A stretch of DNA of 6,529 bases from DASUSF01 sp036375275 (GCA_036375275.1 DASUSF010000329.1:1-6529), one strand, 5' to 3'. Numbered from the stretch's first letter, positions 1 to 6,323 are shown. Program-made: numbers and translations. The notes: generated from the letters alone by a model not told the origin.

Positions 1-2
1 TC

Positions 3-119
3 GAGCACCCGACGGGGGCCGCCGAAGTCCTGATCGAGCGGGACGCTGGCGGGAAGGTGATCGGGGCTGGCACGCTCCGTACCGCGCGCAAGCTGTTCGA
101 CGGCCGGGTGTTCCCCTGA
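3..119 (+). CDS. PrpF / 4-oxalomesaconate tautomerase-family isomerase, C-terminal end only (5' part outside window)
   Basis: An open frame runs in from the left edge and stops with TGA at 117-119, giving the last 38 residues of a protein. It opens with EHPTG and closes with LRTARKLFDGRVFP. The full-length PrpF-family protein in this same window has the matching stretch EHPSG...LLRTARLIARGEVMVP (residues 316-358), with the same spacing apart from a two-residue gap. The family assignment therefore rests on an internal comparison as well as on the usual PrpF C-terminal 'RTAR-x-x-x-x-G-x-V' signature. Members of this diaminopimelate epimerase-fold family isomerise double bonds in unsaturated di- and tricarboxylates, for example 4-oxalomesaconate or 2-methylaconitate. 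This copy ends right after the VFP motif, as is normal, and lacks the extension of its paralogue. It is convergent with the operon and is probably transcribed separately. Most of the gene, including its active site, is not visible, so substrate and intactness cannot be judged. Confidence 0.8.
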   Translation, partial: EHPTGAAEVLIERDAGGKVIGAGTLRTARKLFDGRVFP

Positions 120-263
120 CGGGCCGGCCGGACTTCAGCCCAGGCGGGCCTTCAGGACTTCAGAAAGGCCTTCGTCCGCTCGTGCGCCAGCGCTGCCGCG
201 TCGGGCGCATCGCTCGGTCGCGCGTCGTCGCGAACGCGGGAACGACGCACGCCGCGACGCCGG
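120..263. other. Convergent intergenic region with short repeats and a weak hairpin
   Basis: These 144 bases separate the stop of the plus-strand PrpF-family gene from the stop of the minus-strand dehydrogenase gene. The left half contains an 8-bp palindrome GGCCGGCC (122-129), a 9-base direct repeat GGACTTCAG (130-138 and 155-163), a further CTTCAG (150-155) and a weak inverted repeat GGCCTT/AAGGCC (147-152 with 165-170, 12-base loop). Neither strand has a T-run after the hairpin, so a classical intrinsic terminator is not supported. Termination here may be Rho-dependent or use a structure I cannot judge by eye. The right half (about 175-263) shows nothing beyond ordinary GC-rich sequence. 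Confidence 0.5.
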
Positions 264-1241
264 TCAGCCCCCAGGCGCTGCCTCCGGATTGACCACGTTG
301 ATCGGCTGCCCGGCCGCGAAGGCGACGACCTGGTCGTAAATCGTCGCAAACTGCAGGTCGAGTTCGTCCTCCGTGACGAAGCCGATGTGCGGCGTCGGGA
401 TCACCCGCGGGTGTGCGAGGAGCGGGTCGGCGGGGTCGGTCACCGGCTCGGCGTCGAACACGTCGAGCGCCGCGCGTCCCGGCCGGCCGGCGTCGAGCGC
501 GGCAAGGAGCGCACCTGGCGCGATCAGGCCGGCGCGGGCGGTGTTGACGAGGACCGAACCGGGCCGCATCCGGGCCAGGTCGTCGGCCGTGACGGTCCCT
601 CTCGTCGAAGGCACGAGGCGCTGGTGCAGGCTCACCACGTCCGGCTCGGCGAAAAAGGCCGCCCGGCTCCCGGCCACGCGCTCGCCGTCGGCGGCGGCGC
701 GGGCGCGGCCCTCTTCGGAGGCCCACCAGACGACGCCCATCTCGAAGGCGCGAGCGTAGCTCGCGACGCGTCGGGCGATGCGGCCGTAGCCATAGACACC
801 GAGGAGCCGGCCCTTGGCGCTCCGCCCCACGCCTGCCTGCCAGCGGCCAGCGCGGGCGCTCTCGATCTGGGTAGGCAGGTCCCGGAGCGCGGCGAGGATC
901 AGCGCGAACGTGAGCTCGGCCGCGGCCACCGACGGCGTGTCCGAATGCTGGTCCGACGAGAGGAGGATGCCGCGCCGGGTGAGCGCCGGCACGTCGACGT
1001 GCGGAAAGGCACTGCGCTGGCTGACCAGCCGCAGCTTCGGAAGTCCGGCGACCAGCTCTTCCGTGACCCTGGTCCGCTCGCGAAAGAGGACCAGCACTTC
1101 GGCATCCCGCATCCGCGCGGCCAGCGCGGCGGGGTCCGTCAAATGGTCGGTCCAGACGGTGACCTCGTGCCCCTCGAGGCGGTGGAACGACGGCAGGTGG
1201 CGCAGGGTGTCGAACCAGTCGTCGAGGATGTGCACGCGCAT
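264..1241 (-). CDS. D-2-hydroxyacid dehydrogenase family protein (NAD(P)-dependent, 325 aa)
   Basis: This is a cytoplasmic oxidoreductase expected to interconvert a 2-oxo acid and a D-2-hydroxy acid with NAD(H) or NADP(H). The 325-residue length is normal for the family. An N-terminal catalytic half (about 1-100) is followed by the Rossmann domain (about 100-290), whose loop reads LGVYGYGRIA (residues 147-156). The catalytic triad is visible: Arg236 in NTARAG, Glu265 in DVFDAEP and His285 in PTPHIG. The third glycine of the usual GxGxxG is Ala156, a mild variation. The C-terminus GQPINVVNPE is typical of the subgroup often annotated as phosphoglycerate dehydrogenase-like, so the protein looks complete. 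The ATG lies 4 bases after the stop of the ThDP-enzyme gene. A purine-rich GAGGCGAGGG ends 9 bases before it and lies inside that upstream gene, so the two are surely co-transcribed. It is the last gene of the operon. The family is secure but the substrate is unknown; biosynthetic serA is less likely given the catabolic context and the absence of an ACT domain. Confidence 0.93.
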   Translation of the reverse strand: MRVHILDDWFDTLRHLPSFHRLEGHEVTVWTDHLTDPAALAARMRDAEVLVLFRERTRVTEELVAGLPKLRLVSQRSAFPHVDVPALTRRGILLSSDQHSDTPSVAAAELTFALILAALRDLPTQIESARAGRWQAGVGRSAKGRLLGVYGYGRIARRVASYARAFEMGVVWWASEEGRARAAADGERVAGSRAAFFAEPDVVSLHQRLVPSTRGTVTADDLARMRPGSVLVNTARAGLIAPGALLAALDAGRPGRAALDVFDAEPVTDPADPLLAHPRVIPTPHIGFVTEDELDLQFATIYDQVVAFAAGQPINVVNPEAAPGG

Positions 1242-1245
1242 GGGA

Positions 1246-2949
1246 TCAGGCCCTCGCCTCCTCGGGCAGCGTCACCGGCCGCTCGACGTCGCCATGGGCC
1301 TCGGGGTGCGCGCGCCGGATCACGGGCGAGGCGACGCGATCGCTGATCCTGAAGTCCCAGACCGCGGCCCCGCCGGTCCGCGCGAAGGTGCGGGCGAGGT
1401 CGGGGAGGGCCTCGAGGTCGGCCGGCGTCTCGCCCGCGAGGCCGAAGCCCCTGGCGATGGCGGCGAGGTCGGTGCGGCCGAAGACGGCGCCGTCGTCGGG
1501 CAGGCCTTCCGCCCGCAGCTTGTGGATCTCCGACCCGTAAGCGCCGTCGTTCAGGACGCAGATCAGGACGTTCAACCCGAGCCGGCGGATGGTCTCCAGC
1601 TCCTGGACGTGCATCAGCAGGCTGCCGTCGCCGTCGAACAGCACCACCGTCCGATCCGGCCGCGCGGCGGCGACGCCGATCGCGTAGCTGATGCCGTTGC
1701 CGATGGCGCCGAACTCGCGGATCGTGTGGAACCGCTCGACCGGCCGGCTCGCCATCTGCGCGACGTAGAAGGAGCAGTGGCCCGACGAGTTCACCATCTC
1801 CCACTCCCGGGGGAGCGCGGCATCGAGGGCAGCCACCACGTCCCGGGGATCGAACAGGCCGGGCTCGTTCTCGAACTCGGCCGGGTCCGGCGGCGTCTCG
1901 GCGATGAAGCGGGCGAGCGCGTCGGAGCGCCAGCTGCGGCCCCGCGGCTCCAGCGCGTCCGAGAGCGCCAGGACGCCGAGCCGGGCGTCGGCGCGGAGAT
2001 GATGGCGGGCGACGATCTGGCCCTGGCTGATCGTCAGCGGATCGATGTCGATCTGCAGCACCTCGGCCTTCGGCCAGAGCTTGCCCCTGTCGGTGTTGTG
2101 CTGGGCGAGGCGCCCGCCGACCGCGATCACCAGGTCGGCCTCGGCGAAGCAGGCGCGAGCGGCGGCCGAGGAGAAGCCGCCGGCGATGCCGATCGAGAAC
2201 GGCTCGCCCGCGAAGAGGCCGCGGGCGGGGAGCGTGGTGGCGAGCAGGCCACCGACCTTCGCCGCGAGGGCGCGGCAGGCGGGGCCTGCGCCGGCCGCGA
2301 CCGCACCCCGGCCGGCCATGACGACGATCCGCCGCGCGGCCGCGACGAGCCGCGCCGCACGCGCGACGTCGTCCGGATCGGGCGGCAGGGGGCCGACCTC
2401 CGGCACCAGCGTCGCCGAGGGTTCGGGTAGCGGCAGGCCCGGCCAGGTTTGGGCTTGCAGGTCGAACGGCACGCCGACCACCACCGGGACCCGCTCGGTC
2501 CGGGCGAGGAGGAATGCGTCGCGGAGCGCTTCTGCCATCCGCCGCACGTGGTGCAGGCGGCGGTAGCGGGCCCCGGCGGCGGCGACGAACGGCGCCTGGT
2601 CGATCTCCTGGTTGTACCAGCCGGCCGAGAGCGGGGCCTCGCCGGCGAAGATCAGGAGCGGGGTGCGGGAGCGCACCGCCGCCGGCAGCGCGGTCAGCAC
2701 CTGCGTCAGCCCCGGCCCGCAGGTCACGGTGGCGAACCCCCCCTCACCGGTCGCCCGCGCGTACGCGGTCGCCGCGGCGACCGCGCAGTGCTCGTGGCGG
2801 ACGGTGACGAGGCGGGCCCCCATCTGCATCAGCCGGGTCGCGAAGCTCATGTTCGCATCGCCGAGGAGTGCGAAGCAGGTCTCGACCCCCTCCCGCCGCG
2901 TCACCTCCGCCAGGAGGTGTGCGACGTCGCGTTCGCTCTTGCCAGGCAC
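1246..2949 (-). CDS. Thiamine-diphosphate-dependent enzyme, acetolactate synthase / benzoylformate decarboxylase-like (567 aa)
   Basis: This is a ThDP enzyme with the three-domain layout of the acetolactate synthase superfamily, expected to decarboxylate or carboligate a 2-oxo acid in the cytoplasm. The N-terminal pyrimidine-binding domain (about 5-170) carries the cofactor-activating Glu53 in RHEHCAVAAATAYARATG (51-68). A central domain (about 190-340) contains VIAVGGRL and LQIDIDP. The C-terminal diphosphate-binding domain (about 365-540) has GDG at 440-442 and Asn467 in LNDGAYG. That is the GDG-x(24)-N metal/ThDP motif, with Asp where many relatives have a second Asn. GTG at 2947-2949 is chosen as the start: the first conserved residues (KSERDVAHLLAEV) follow at once, and GAGG (2959-2962) lies 9 bases upstream, overlapping the previous gene's stop. 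Upstream in-frame ATG codons fall inside the PrpF gene. The gap to PrpF is 11 bases. No small regulatory subunit gene (ilvH) is adjacent, which argues against a biosynthetic acetolactate synthase. The exact reaction cannot be read from the sequence; oxalyl-CoA-, sulfopyruvate- and phosphonopyruvate-type roles remain possible. Confidence 0.9.
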   Translation of the reverse strand: MPGKSERDVAHLLAEVTRREGVETCFALLGDANMSFATRLMQMGARLVTVRHEHCAVAAATAYARATGEGGFATVTCGPGLTQVLTALPAAVRSRTPLLIFAGEAPLSAGWYNQEIDQAPFVAAAGARYRRLHHVRRMAEALRDAFLLARTERVPVVVGVPFDLQAQTWPGLPLPEPSATLVPEVGPLPPDPDDVARAARLVAAARRIVVMAGRGAVAAGAGPACRALAAKVGGLLATTLPARGLFAGEPFSIGIAGGFSSAAARACFAEADLVIAVGGRLAQHNTDRGKLWPKAEVLQIDIDPLTISQGQIVARHHLRADARLGVLALSDALEPRGRSWRSDALARFIAETPPDPAEFENEPGLFDPRDVVAALDAALPREWEMVNSSGHCSFYVAQMASRPVERFHTIREFGAIGNGISYAIGVAAARPDRTVVLFDGDGSLLMHVQELETIRRLGLNVLICVLNDGAYGSEIHKLRAEGLPDDGAVFGRTDLAAIARGFGLAGETPADLEALPDLARTFARTGGAAVWDFRISDRVASPVIRRAHPEAHGDVERPVTLPEEARA

Positions 2950-2958
2950 CGGCGCGCG

Positions 2959-2962
2959 CCTC
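2959..2962 (-). promoter_or_regulatory. Ribosome binding site (GAGG) supporting the GTG start of the ThDP enzyme
   Basis: GAGG on the minus strand overlaps the TGA stop of the PrpF-family gene and lies 9 bases before the GTG at 2949-2947. It decides the start: no in-frame ATG lies between the previous stop and the first conserved residues. The overlap with the stop codon allows terminating ribosomes to reinitiate. Confidence 0.6.
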
Positions 2963-3170
2963 AGAGCGGCCGGCGTGTCGTCGGGATCGGCTCGGGGCGG
3001 TCGAGCTCGGCGAGCGCGCGCTCGAGACGAGCGCGGATGTCGAGCAGGTGGTTGAACTGCTCGTCGCAGCCGGCGATCGGGCCGGGATATGCCGAGATCT
3101 CCCTGACGACCCGCCGCCGCTCCGCCTGGATGGCGTCGCGGGCGGCGGCAAGCGGCTCCAAGGGTGACAT
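2961..3170 (-). CDS. C-terminal module of the PrpF-family protein, possibly also translated alone from an internal ATG (69 aa)
   Basis: Residues 379-447 of the PrpF-family protein form a charged, mostly helical module. One helix runs through LAAARDAIQAERRRVVREI (385-403), then a conserved-looking turn YPGPIAGCDEQFNHLL (406-421), then a second amphipathic stretch DIRARLERALAEL (422-434) and a Pro/Arg-rich tail. The Met379 codon (3168-3170) has GGGAG (3178-3182) 7 bases upstream, which is good ribosome-binding-site spacing. The module looks like a free-standing small gene whose frame has joined that of the preceding isomerase. I recall small proteobacterial hypothetical proteins with a similar 'YP-x-PI-x-x-CD-x-QFN-x-LL' pattern but cannot search for them. 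Function is unknown. It may be made only as part of the fusion, only as a separate protein in relatives, or both ways here. Confidence 0.4.
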   Translation of the reverse strand: MSPLEPLAAARDAIQAERRRVVREISAYPGPIAGCDEQFNHLLDIRARLERALAELDRPEPIPTTRRPL

Positions 3171-4304
3171 AGGGCAACTCCCAAGCTTCGGGGCCGCCGC
3201 GCGGGCAGGCTCCCGTTGCTGCCAAGCCGTCTCCGGCACCATGACCTCGCCCCGGGCGATCAGCCGCGCCGTGCGCAAGAGGCCCGCGGCCCTGAGCACC
3301 ATCCCGTCGGGCCCGTTGTCGAAGCTGACGGTGACCTCGATCTCGCCGGACGGGTGCTCGATGGTCACGAGCTCGGGTGAGCGGCCGCTCAGGCCCTGGC
3401 CGAGCCCGGCCGCGACCGTGCCGGGCGTGAGGACGCAGGCGGCGATGCACTGCGCGCCGGTTACCGCCATCGAGGGGTGGCAGGTCCAGGGCATCATGTA
3501 GCGCGCGGCGACCGTGCCGCCGGAGCGGGGCGGAGCGAGGACCGCGATCTTCGGCATCACCGACGTCGCGACGTCGCCCATGCCCATCCGCCGCCCCGCT
3601 TCGCGGCGGATCGCCTCGGCGCGCTCGAAGAAGGCACGATTGGCGTCGATCTCGCGCGCGCTCTCGTGGCCGGTCAGGCCAAAGGCCTCGGCGCGAGCGA
3701 TCATCACCGGCATGGCGACGTCCATGCAGGTGACCTCGATGCCGTCGATCACGTCCACGAGGCTGCCGGTCGGCAGCAGGCTGCCGGTCGACGAACCGAC
3801 GGTGTCGAGGAAGTTGAGCGTGATCGGCGCCGCCGTCCCGGGAACGCCGGCGATCGCGGTCTCGCCGGCGTACTCCACGCGCCCGCCCGGCGTCTGCACC
3901 ACCGCCTCGATCCGGGCGCCGGTGTTGACGGCGTGGATGCGCACCGCGGTCTCGCCCTCCTGCGCCGGCACGAGCCCCATCTCGATCGCCGCCGGCCCCA
4001 CGCCGGCGAGGATGTTGCCGCAGGTCGGCCTGTAGTCGACCAGCCGTTCGGTCACGGCGACCTGGGCGAAGAAGTAGTCGACCTCGCAGCCCTCGCGCTC
4101 GGACGGCGAGAGCATCGCGACCTTGGTGGTCACCGCGGTGCCACCGCCGAGGCCGTCGATGTTCCAGGTGTGGCCCGCGCCGACCACGGACATCAGAACG
4201 TCCGACAGGGTCGCGCGATCCTCGGGCAGATCGGCGCGGCGAAAGTAAGGTCCGCGTGACGTGCCGCCGCGCAGGAACAGGTAGGGGATGGCGAGCTGGG
4301 TCAT
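2961..4304 (-). CDS. PrpF / 4-oxalomesaconate tautomerase-family isomerase with C-terminal extension (447 aa)
   Basis: This probable cytoplasmic isomerase has the diaminopimelate epimerase-like fold and would shift a C=C bond in an unsaturated di- or tricarboxylate. Family signatures appear in order: YLFLRGGTSRGPYF (8-21), GGGTAVTTKVAML (53-65), TCGNILAGVGPAAIE (94-108), LLPTGSLVDVIDGIEVTCMD (176-195), TCHPSMAVTGA (274-284) and EHPSG...LLRTAR (316-347). Lys61 and Cys95 appear to correspond to residues implicated in catalysis in PrpF; Cys275 is another candidate. The ATG overlaps the tctA stop (ATGA, 4301-4304). No good Shine-Dalgarno sequence precedes it, so translation probably depends on coupling to tctA. 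Family members usually end near residue 358, but this one continues for about 90 residues: a linker rich in Ala, Pro, Arg and Gln, then a 69-residue helical module starting at Met379. It could be PrpF, GalD (4-oxalomesaconate tautomerase) or another aconitate isomerase-like enzyme; prpB/C/D and gal genes are absent from the window, so no symbol is given. Confidence 0.92.
   Translation of the reverse strand: MTQLAIPYLFLRGGTSRGPYFRRADLPEDRATLSDVLMSVVGAGHTWNIDGLGGGTAVTTKVAMLSPSEREGCEVDYFFAQVAVTERLVDYRPTCGNILAGVGPAAIEMGLVPAQEGETAVRIHAVNTGARIEAVVQTPGGRVEYAGETAIAGVPGTAAPITLNFLDTVGSSTGSLLPTGSLVDVIDGIEVTCMDVAMPVMIARAEAFGLTGHESAREIDANRAFFERAEAIRREAGRRMGMGDVATSVMPKIAVLAPPRSGGTVAARYMMPWTCHPSMAVTGAQCIAACVLTPGTVAAGLGQGLSGRSPELVTIEHPSGEIEVTVSFDNGPDGMVLRAAGLLRTARLIARGEVMVPETAWQQREPARAAAPKLGSCPMSPLEPLAAARDAIQAERRRVVREISAYPGPIAGCDEQFNHLLDIRARLERALAELDRPEPIPTTRRPL
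3178..3182 (-). promoter_or_regulatory. Candidate internal ribosome binding site (GGGAG) ahead of Met379 of the PrpF-family gene
   Basis: Read on the minus strand, GGGAG is followed by a 7-base spacer and the ATG at 3170-3168. It lies in the Ala/Pro linker between the isomerase proper and its extension. The spacing is good and it is stronger than the near-absent site in front of the PrpF start itself. In GC-rich coding sequence a 5-base purine match can arise by chance, so this is suggestive only. Confidence 0.4.
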
Positions 4305-6316
4305 GTGAAGGGCCAGGGCAGGTCGAAGTAGCCTTGCAGGAGCCCGGGCGGGAAGTCGCGGCCGAGCACAGCGGCGAGGAACATGATGAAGGCGATGCCG
4401 ATGACGGTCGCGAAGGCCGAGCCGGGCCAGCCGGAGCCGCCGCGGATCCGGAAGAAGGCGAGGAGGAAGAGCGCGAGCGCGATGATCAGCCCGAACAGGC
4501 CGGTCAGGATCAGCAGCACGAGGAACCAGGCGAGCGTGGACCAGAGCCCGTGCGACGCGGCGCTGTCCTCGCCACCGCTCTCGAGGTCGATGAAGACGTC
4601 GTCCGTGGCCGGCGCCTGCCACATCCGCCACAGCAGCGCCACGCAGCCTACGAGCGTGACGAGCCCGATCGTGAGCGGGAAGATCTTGTCCTGCAGGCGG
4701 CCGACCATGGCGGCATCGAACGTGGCGACGGCGAGATACGCGGTCACGCAGCTCAAGAACACCCCCGGGGCGAGCTTGCCGCCGGTCGGCGCCTCGATGT
4801 TCTCACGGATGTTCTTGGAATGGCGGATGCCGACGACGACCGAGATCACGGTCAGGATGAGGATGCCGATGGTCAGCGGCGACAGGATGTACTCGAAGCC
4901 GGATTCCCAGCCGCGGCGGAAGCGCGCGCCGGCGATCTGGAAGGCCTGGTTGACGAAGATCTCGGACTGGTTCGACAGGACGAAGCCGATCAGGAAGGCC
5001 GGGCGCGAGAAGTCGAAGCGACGCAGGAGGATCCCGAGCGTACCGATGCCGACCAGCGCGACCAGGTCGGCAACCGATTGCCGCGACTGGAAGGCCGCGA
5101 AGGCGATGATCATGAAGAGGTAGGGTGCCAGCAGGGTGAAGCGGATCGTGGTCAGCTTCGCGATCCAGCGCGAGAGCGCGATGCACAGCCCCGCGCCGAA
5201 CACGTTCGCCAGCGCCAGGCTCCAGACGATGGTGTAGGTGATGTCGAGGTTGTTCCGGACCATCTGCGGCCCGGGCGTCATGTTCAGAAGCGCGAGGCCG
5301 CCGAGGAAGACGGCCATGGAGCCCGACCCGGGGATCCCGAAGATCAGCGTCGGAACCAGGCCGCCGCCTTCTTTCGCGTTGTTCGAGCTCTCGGGCGCGA
5401 CGACGCCGCGGATGTCGCCCTGGCCGAACCGCGAGCGGTCTCGGGCGGTCTGGACGGCCGAGCTGTAGGCGATCCAGTCCACGACCGAGCCGCCAAGTCC
5501 GGGGATCACACCGATGACCACGCCGATCGCCGCGCAGCGCAGCGACAGCCACTTGTTGTGCCACCAGTCCTTGACCCCCTGCAGCCAGCCGAGGCCGAGC
5601 TCGCTCGTGCCGGCAATCGGCTTGTCCTGCCGGAGCAGTGAGACGATCTCCGGGATGGCGTAGATGCCGAGGCCGATGATGACGAGCTGGAAGCCGTCGA
5701 CCAGGTAGGGGATGTCGTAGGTCGACATCCTGAGGCTGCCGCCCGCCGGGGCCGCGCCGATCGTCCCGACCATCAGCCCGAGCCCCGCCGCGACGATCCC
5801 CTTAAGCGGCACCCGGCCGGCCAGGATCGCCACCATCGACAGGCCGAGCAGGGTGATCATCAGCATCTCGGGCAAGCCGAAGGCCAGGATCAGCGGCCGC
5901 GCGATGAAGATGAAGAAGGTGAGGATGACCGCGCCGAAGAGGCCGCCGAACAGCGAGGACGCGAAGGCGGCCGACAGCGCCTGGGCCGCGTGGCCCTGCT
6001 TGGCGAGCGGGAACCCGTCGAGCACCGTCGCCTGGCTCGCCGAAGAGCCGGGGATGCCGAGCAGGACCGAGGAGAACGTGTCGGAGGTCGGGATCACGGC
6101 GACGAGCCCGACCATGAGGGCCAGGCCCGCAACCGGATCCATGCCATACATGAACGGCAGGACCAGCGCGAGGCCGGCGATGCCGCCGAGGCCCGGAAGC
6201 ACGCCGATCGAAAGGCCGAGCAGGACCCCGCCGACGAGATACATCAGCTGCTGCGGGCGGAACAGCAGGGCGAACGCGTCCCCGAGCGCGGGCAGCGCGG
6301 TCGCCAGGATGTCCAA
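4301..6316 (-). CDS. tctA: Tripartite tricarboxylate transporter permease, TctA-TctB fusion (671 aa)
   Basis: This is the inner-membrane component of a TTT-family secondary transporter, which imports a carboxylate delivered by a periplasmic TctC-type protein. Residues about 20-500 are TctA. The two-fold repeated family motifs are present: GVLPGLGG (38-45) with LLGIPGSSASQATVLDGFP (85-103), and GVIPGLGG (269-276) with APESSNNAKEGGGLVPTLIFGIPGSGS (307-333). About a dozen hydrophobic segments are visible. TctA proteins usually end near residue 500. Here a loop (500-516) leads into about 150 more residues with four further hydrophobic segments (about 517-532, 545-563, 591-620 and 634-651), the FPLTIGL motif (546-552) and a RDFPPGLL end, matching the small subunit TctB. 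Both membrane subunits are therefore one chain. The TTG start (6314-6316) is fixed by GGAGG 7 bases upstream. The stop overlaps the next ATG (ATGA). The substrate cannot be inferred; citrate is only the founding example. Confidence 0.93.
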   Translation of the reverse strand: MDILATALPALGDAFALLFRPQQLMYLVGGVLLGLSIGVLPGLGGIAGLALVLPFMYGMDPVAGLALMVGLVAVIPTSDTFSSVLLGIPGSSASQATVLDGFPLAKQGHAAQALSAAFASSLFGGLFGAVILTFFIFIARPLILAFGLPEMLMITLLGLSMVAILAGRVPLKGIVAAGLGLMVGTIGAAPAGGSLRMSTYDIPYLVDGFQLVIIGLGIYAIPEIVSLLRQDKPIAGTSELGLGWLQGVKDWWHNKWLSLRCAAIGVVIGVIPGLGGSVVDWIAYSSAVQTARDRSRFGQGDIRGVVAPESSNNAKEGGGLVPTLIFGIPGSGSMAVFLGGLALLNMTPGPQMVRNNLDITYTIVWSLALANVFGAGLCIALSRWIAKLTTIRFTLLAPYLFMIIAFAAFQSRQSVADLVALVGIGTLGILLRRFDFSRPAFLIGFVLSNQSEIFVNQAFQIAGARFRRGWESGFEYILSPLTIGILILTVISVVVGIRHSKNIRENIEAPTGGKLAPGVFLSCVTAYLAVATFDAAMVGRLQDKIFPLTIGLVTLVGCVALLWRMWQAPATDDVFIDLESGGEDSAASHGLWSTLAWFLVLLILTGLFGLIIALALFLLAFFRIRGGSGWPGSAFATVIGIAFIMFLAAVLGRDFPPGLLQGYFDLPWPFT

Positions 6317-6323
6317 GCGCGTG

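Noticed and set aside
147..170. GGCCTT/AAGGCC hairpin as an intrinsic terminator
   Set aside because: Only six pairs, a 12-base loop and no T-run on either strand. Kept only as a described weak inverted repeat.
814..2430. Long plus-strand open frame (538 codons) opposite the dehydrogenase and ThDP genes
   Set aside because: It is antisense to two well-supported genes, has low-complexity Arg/Ala/Gly/Glu-rich composition and no recognisable domain. This is typical of a shadow frame in GC-rich DNA.
2950..3450. Upstream in-frame extension of the ThDP enzyme to an ATG at 3450
   Set aside because: The added 167 residues are Arg/Pro/Gly-rich shadow sequence inside the PrpF gene. Homology begins just after the GTG at 2949, which has its own ribosome binding site.
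3761..3790. 12-base direct repeat GGCTGCCGGTCG with an inner hairpin
   Set aside because: It lies in coding sequence and encodes the family's own Gly-Ser-Leu-Leu-Pro-Thr-Gly-Ser loop, so codon bias and the repeated TGS explain it.
2449..4259. Plus-strand open frames opposite the PrpF-family gene and the 5' part of the ThDP gene
   Set aside because: No motifs, biased composition and full overlap with conserved minus-strand coding sequence.
4305..4631. Upstream in-frame extension of the PrpF-family protein to an ATG at 4631
   Set aside because: The extra residues are Arg/Leu/Pro-rich frame-shifted tctA sequence. The family N-terminus PYLFLRGGTSRG starts a few residues after the ATG at 4304.
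4256..5641. Long plus-strand open frame (461 codons) opposite tctA
   Set aside because: Highly charged (Glu/Asp/Arg/Gln) translation exactly antisense to hydrophobic TctA codons, as expected for the reverse complement of a membrane protein gene.
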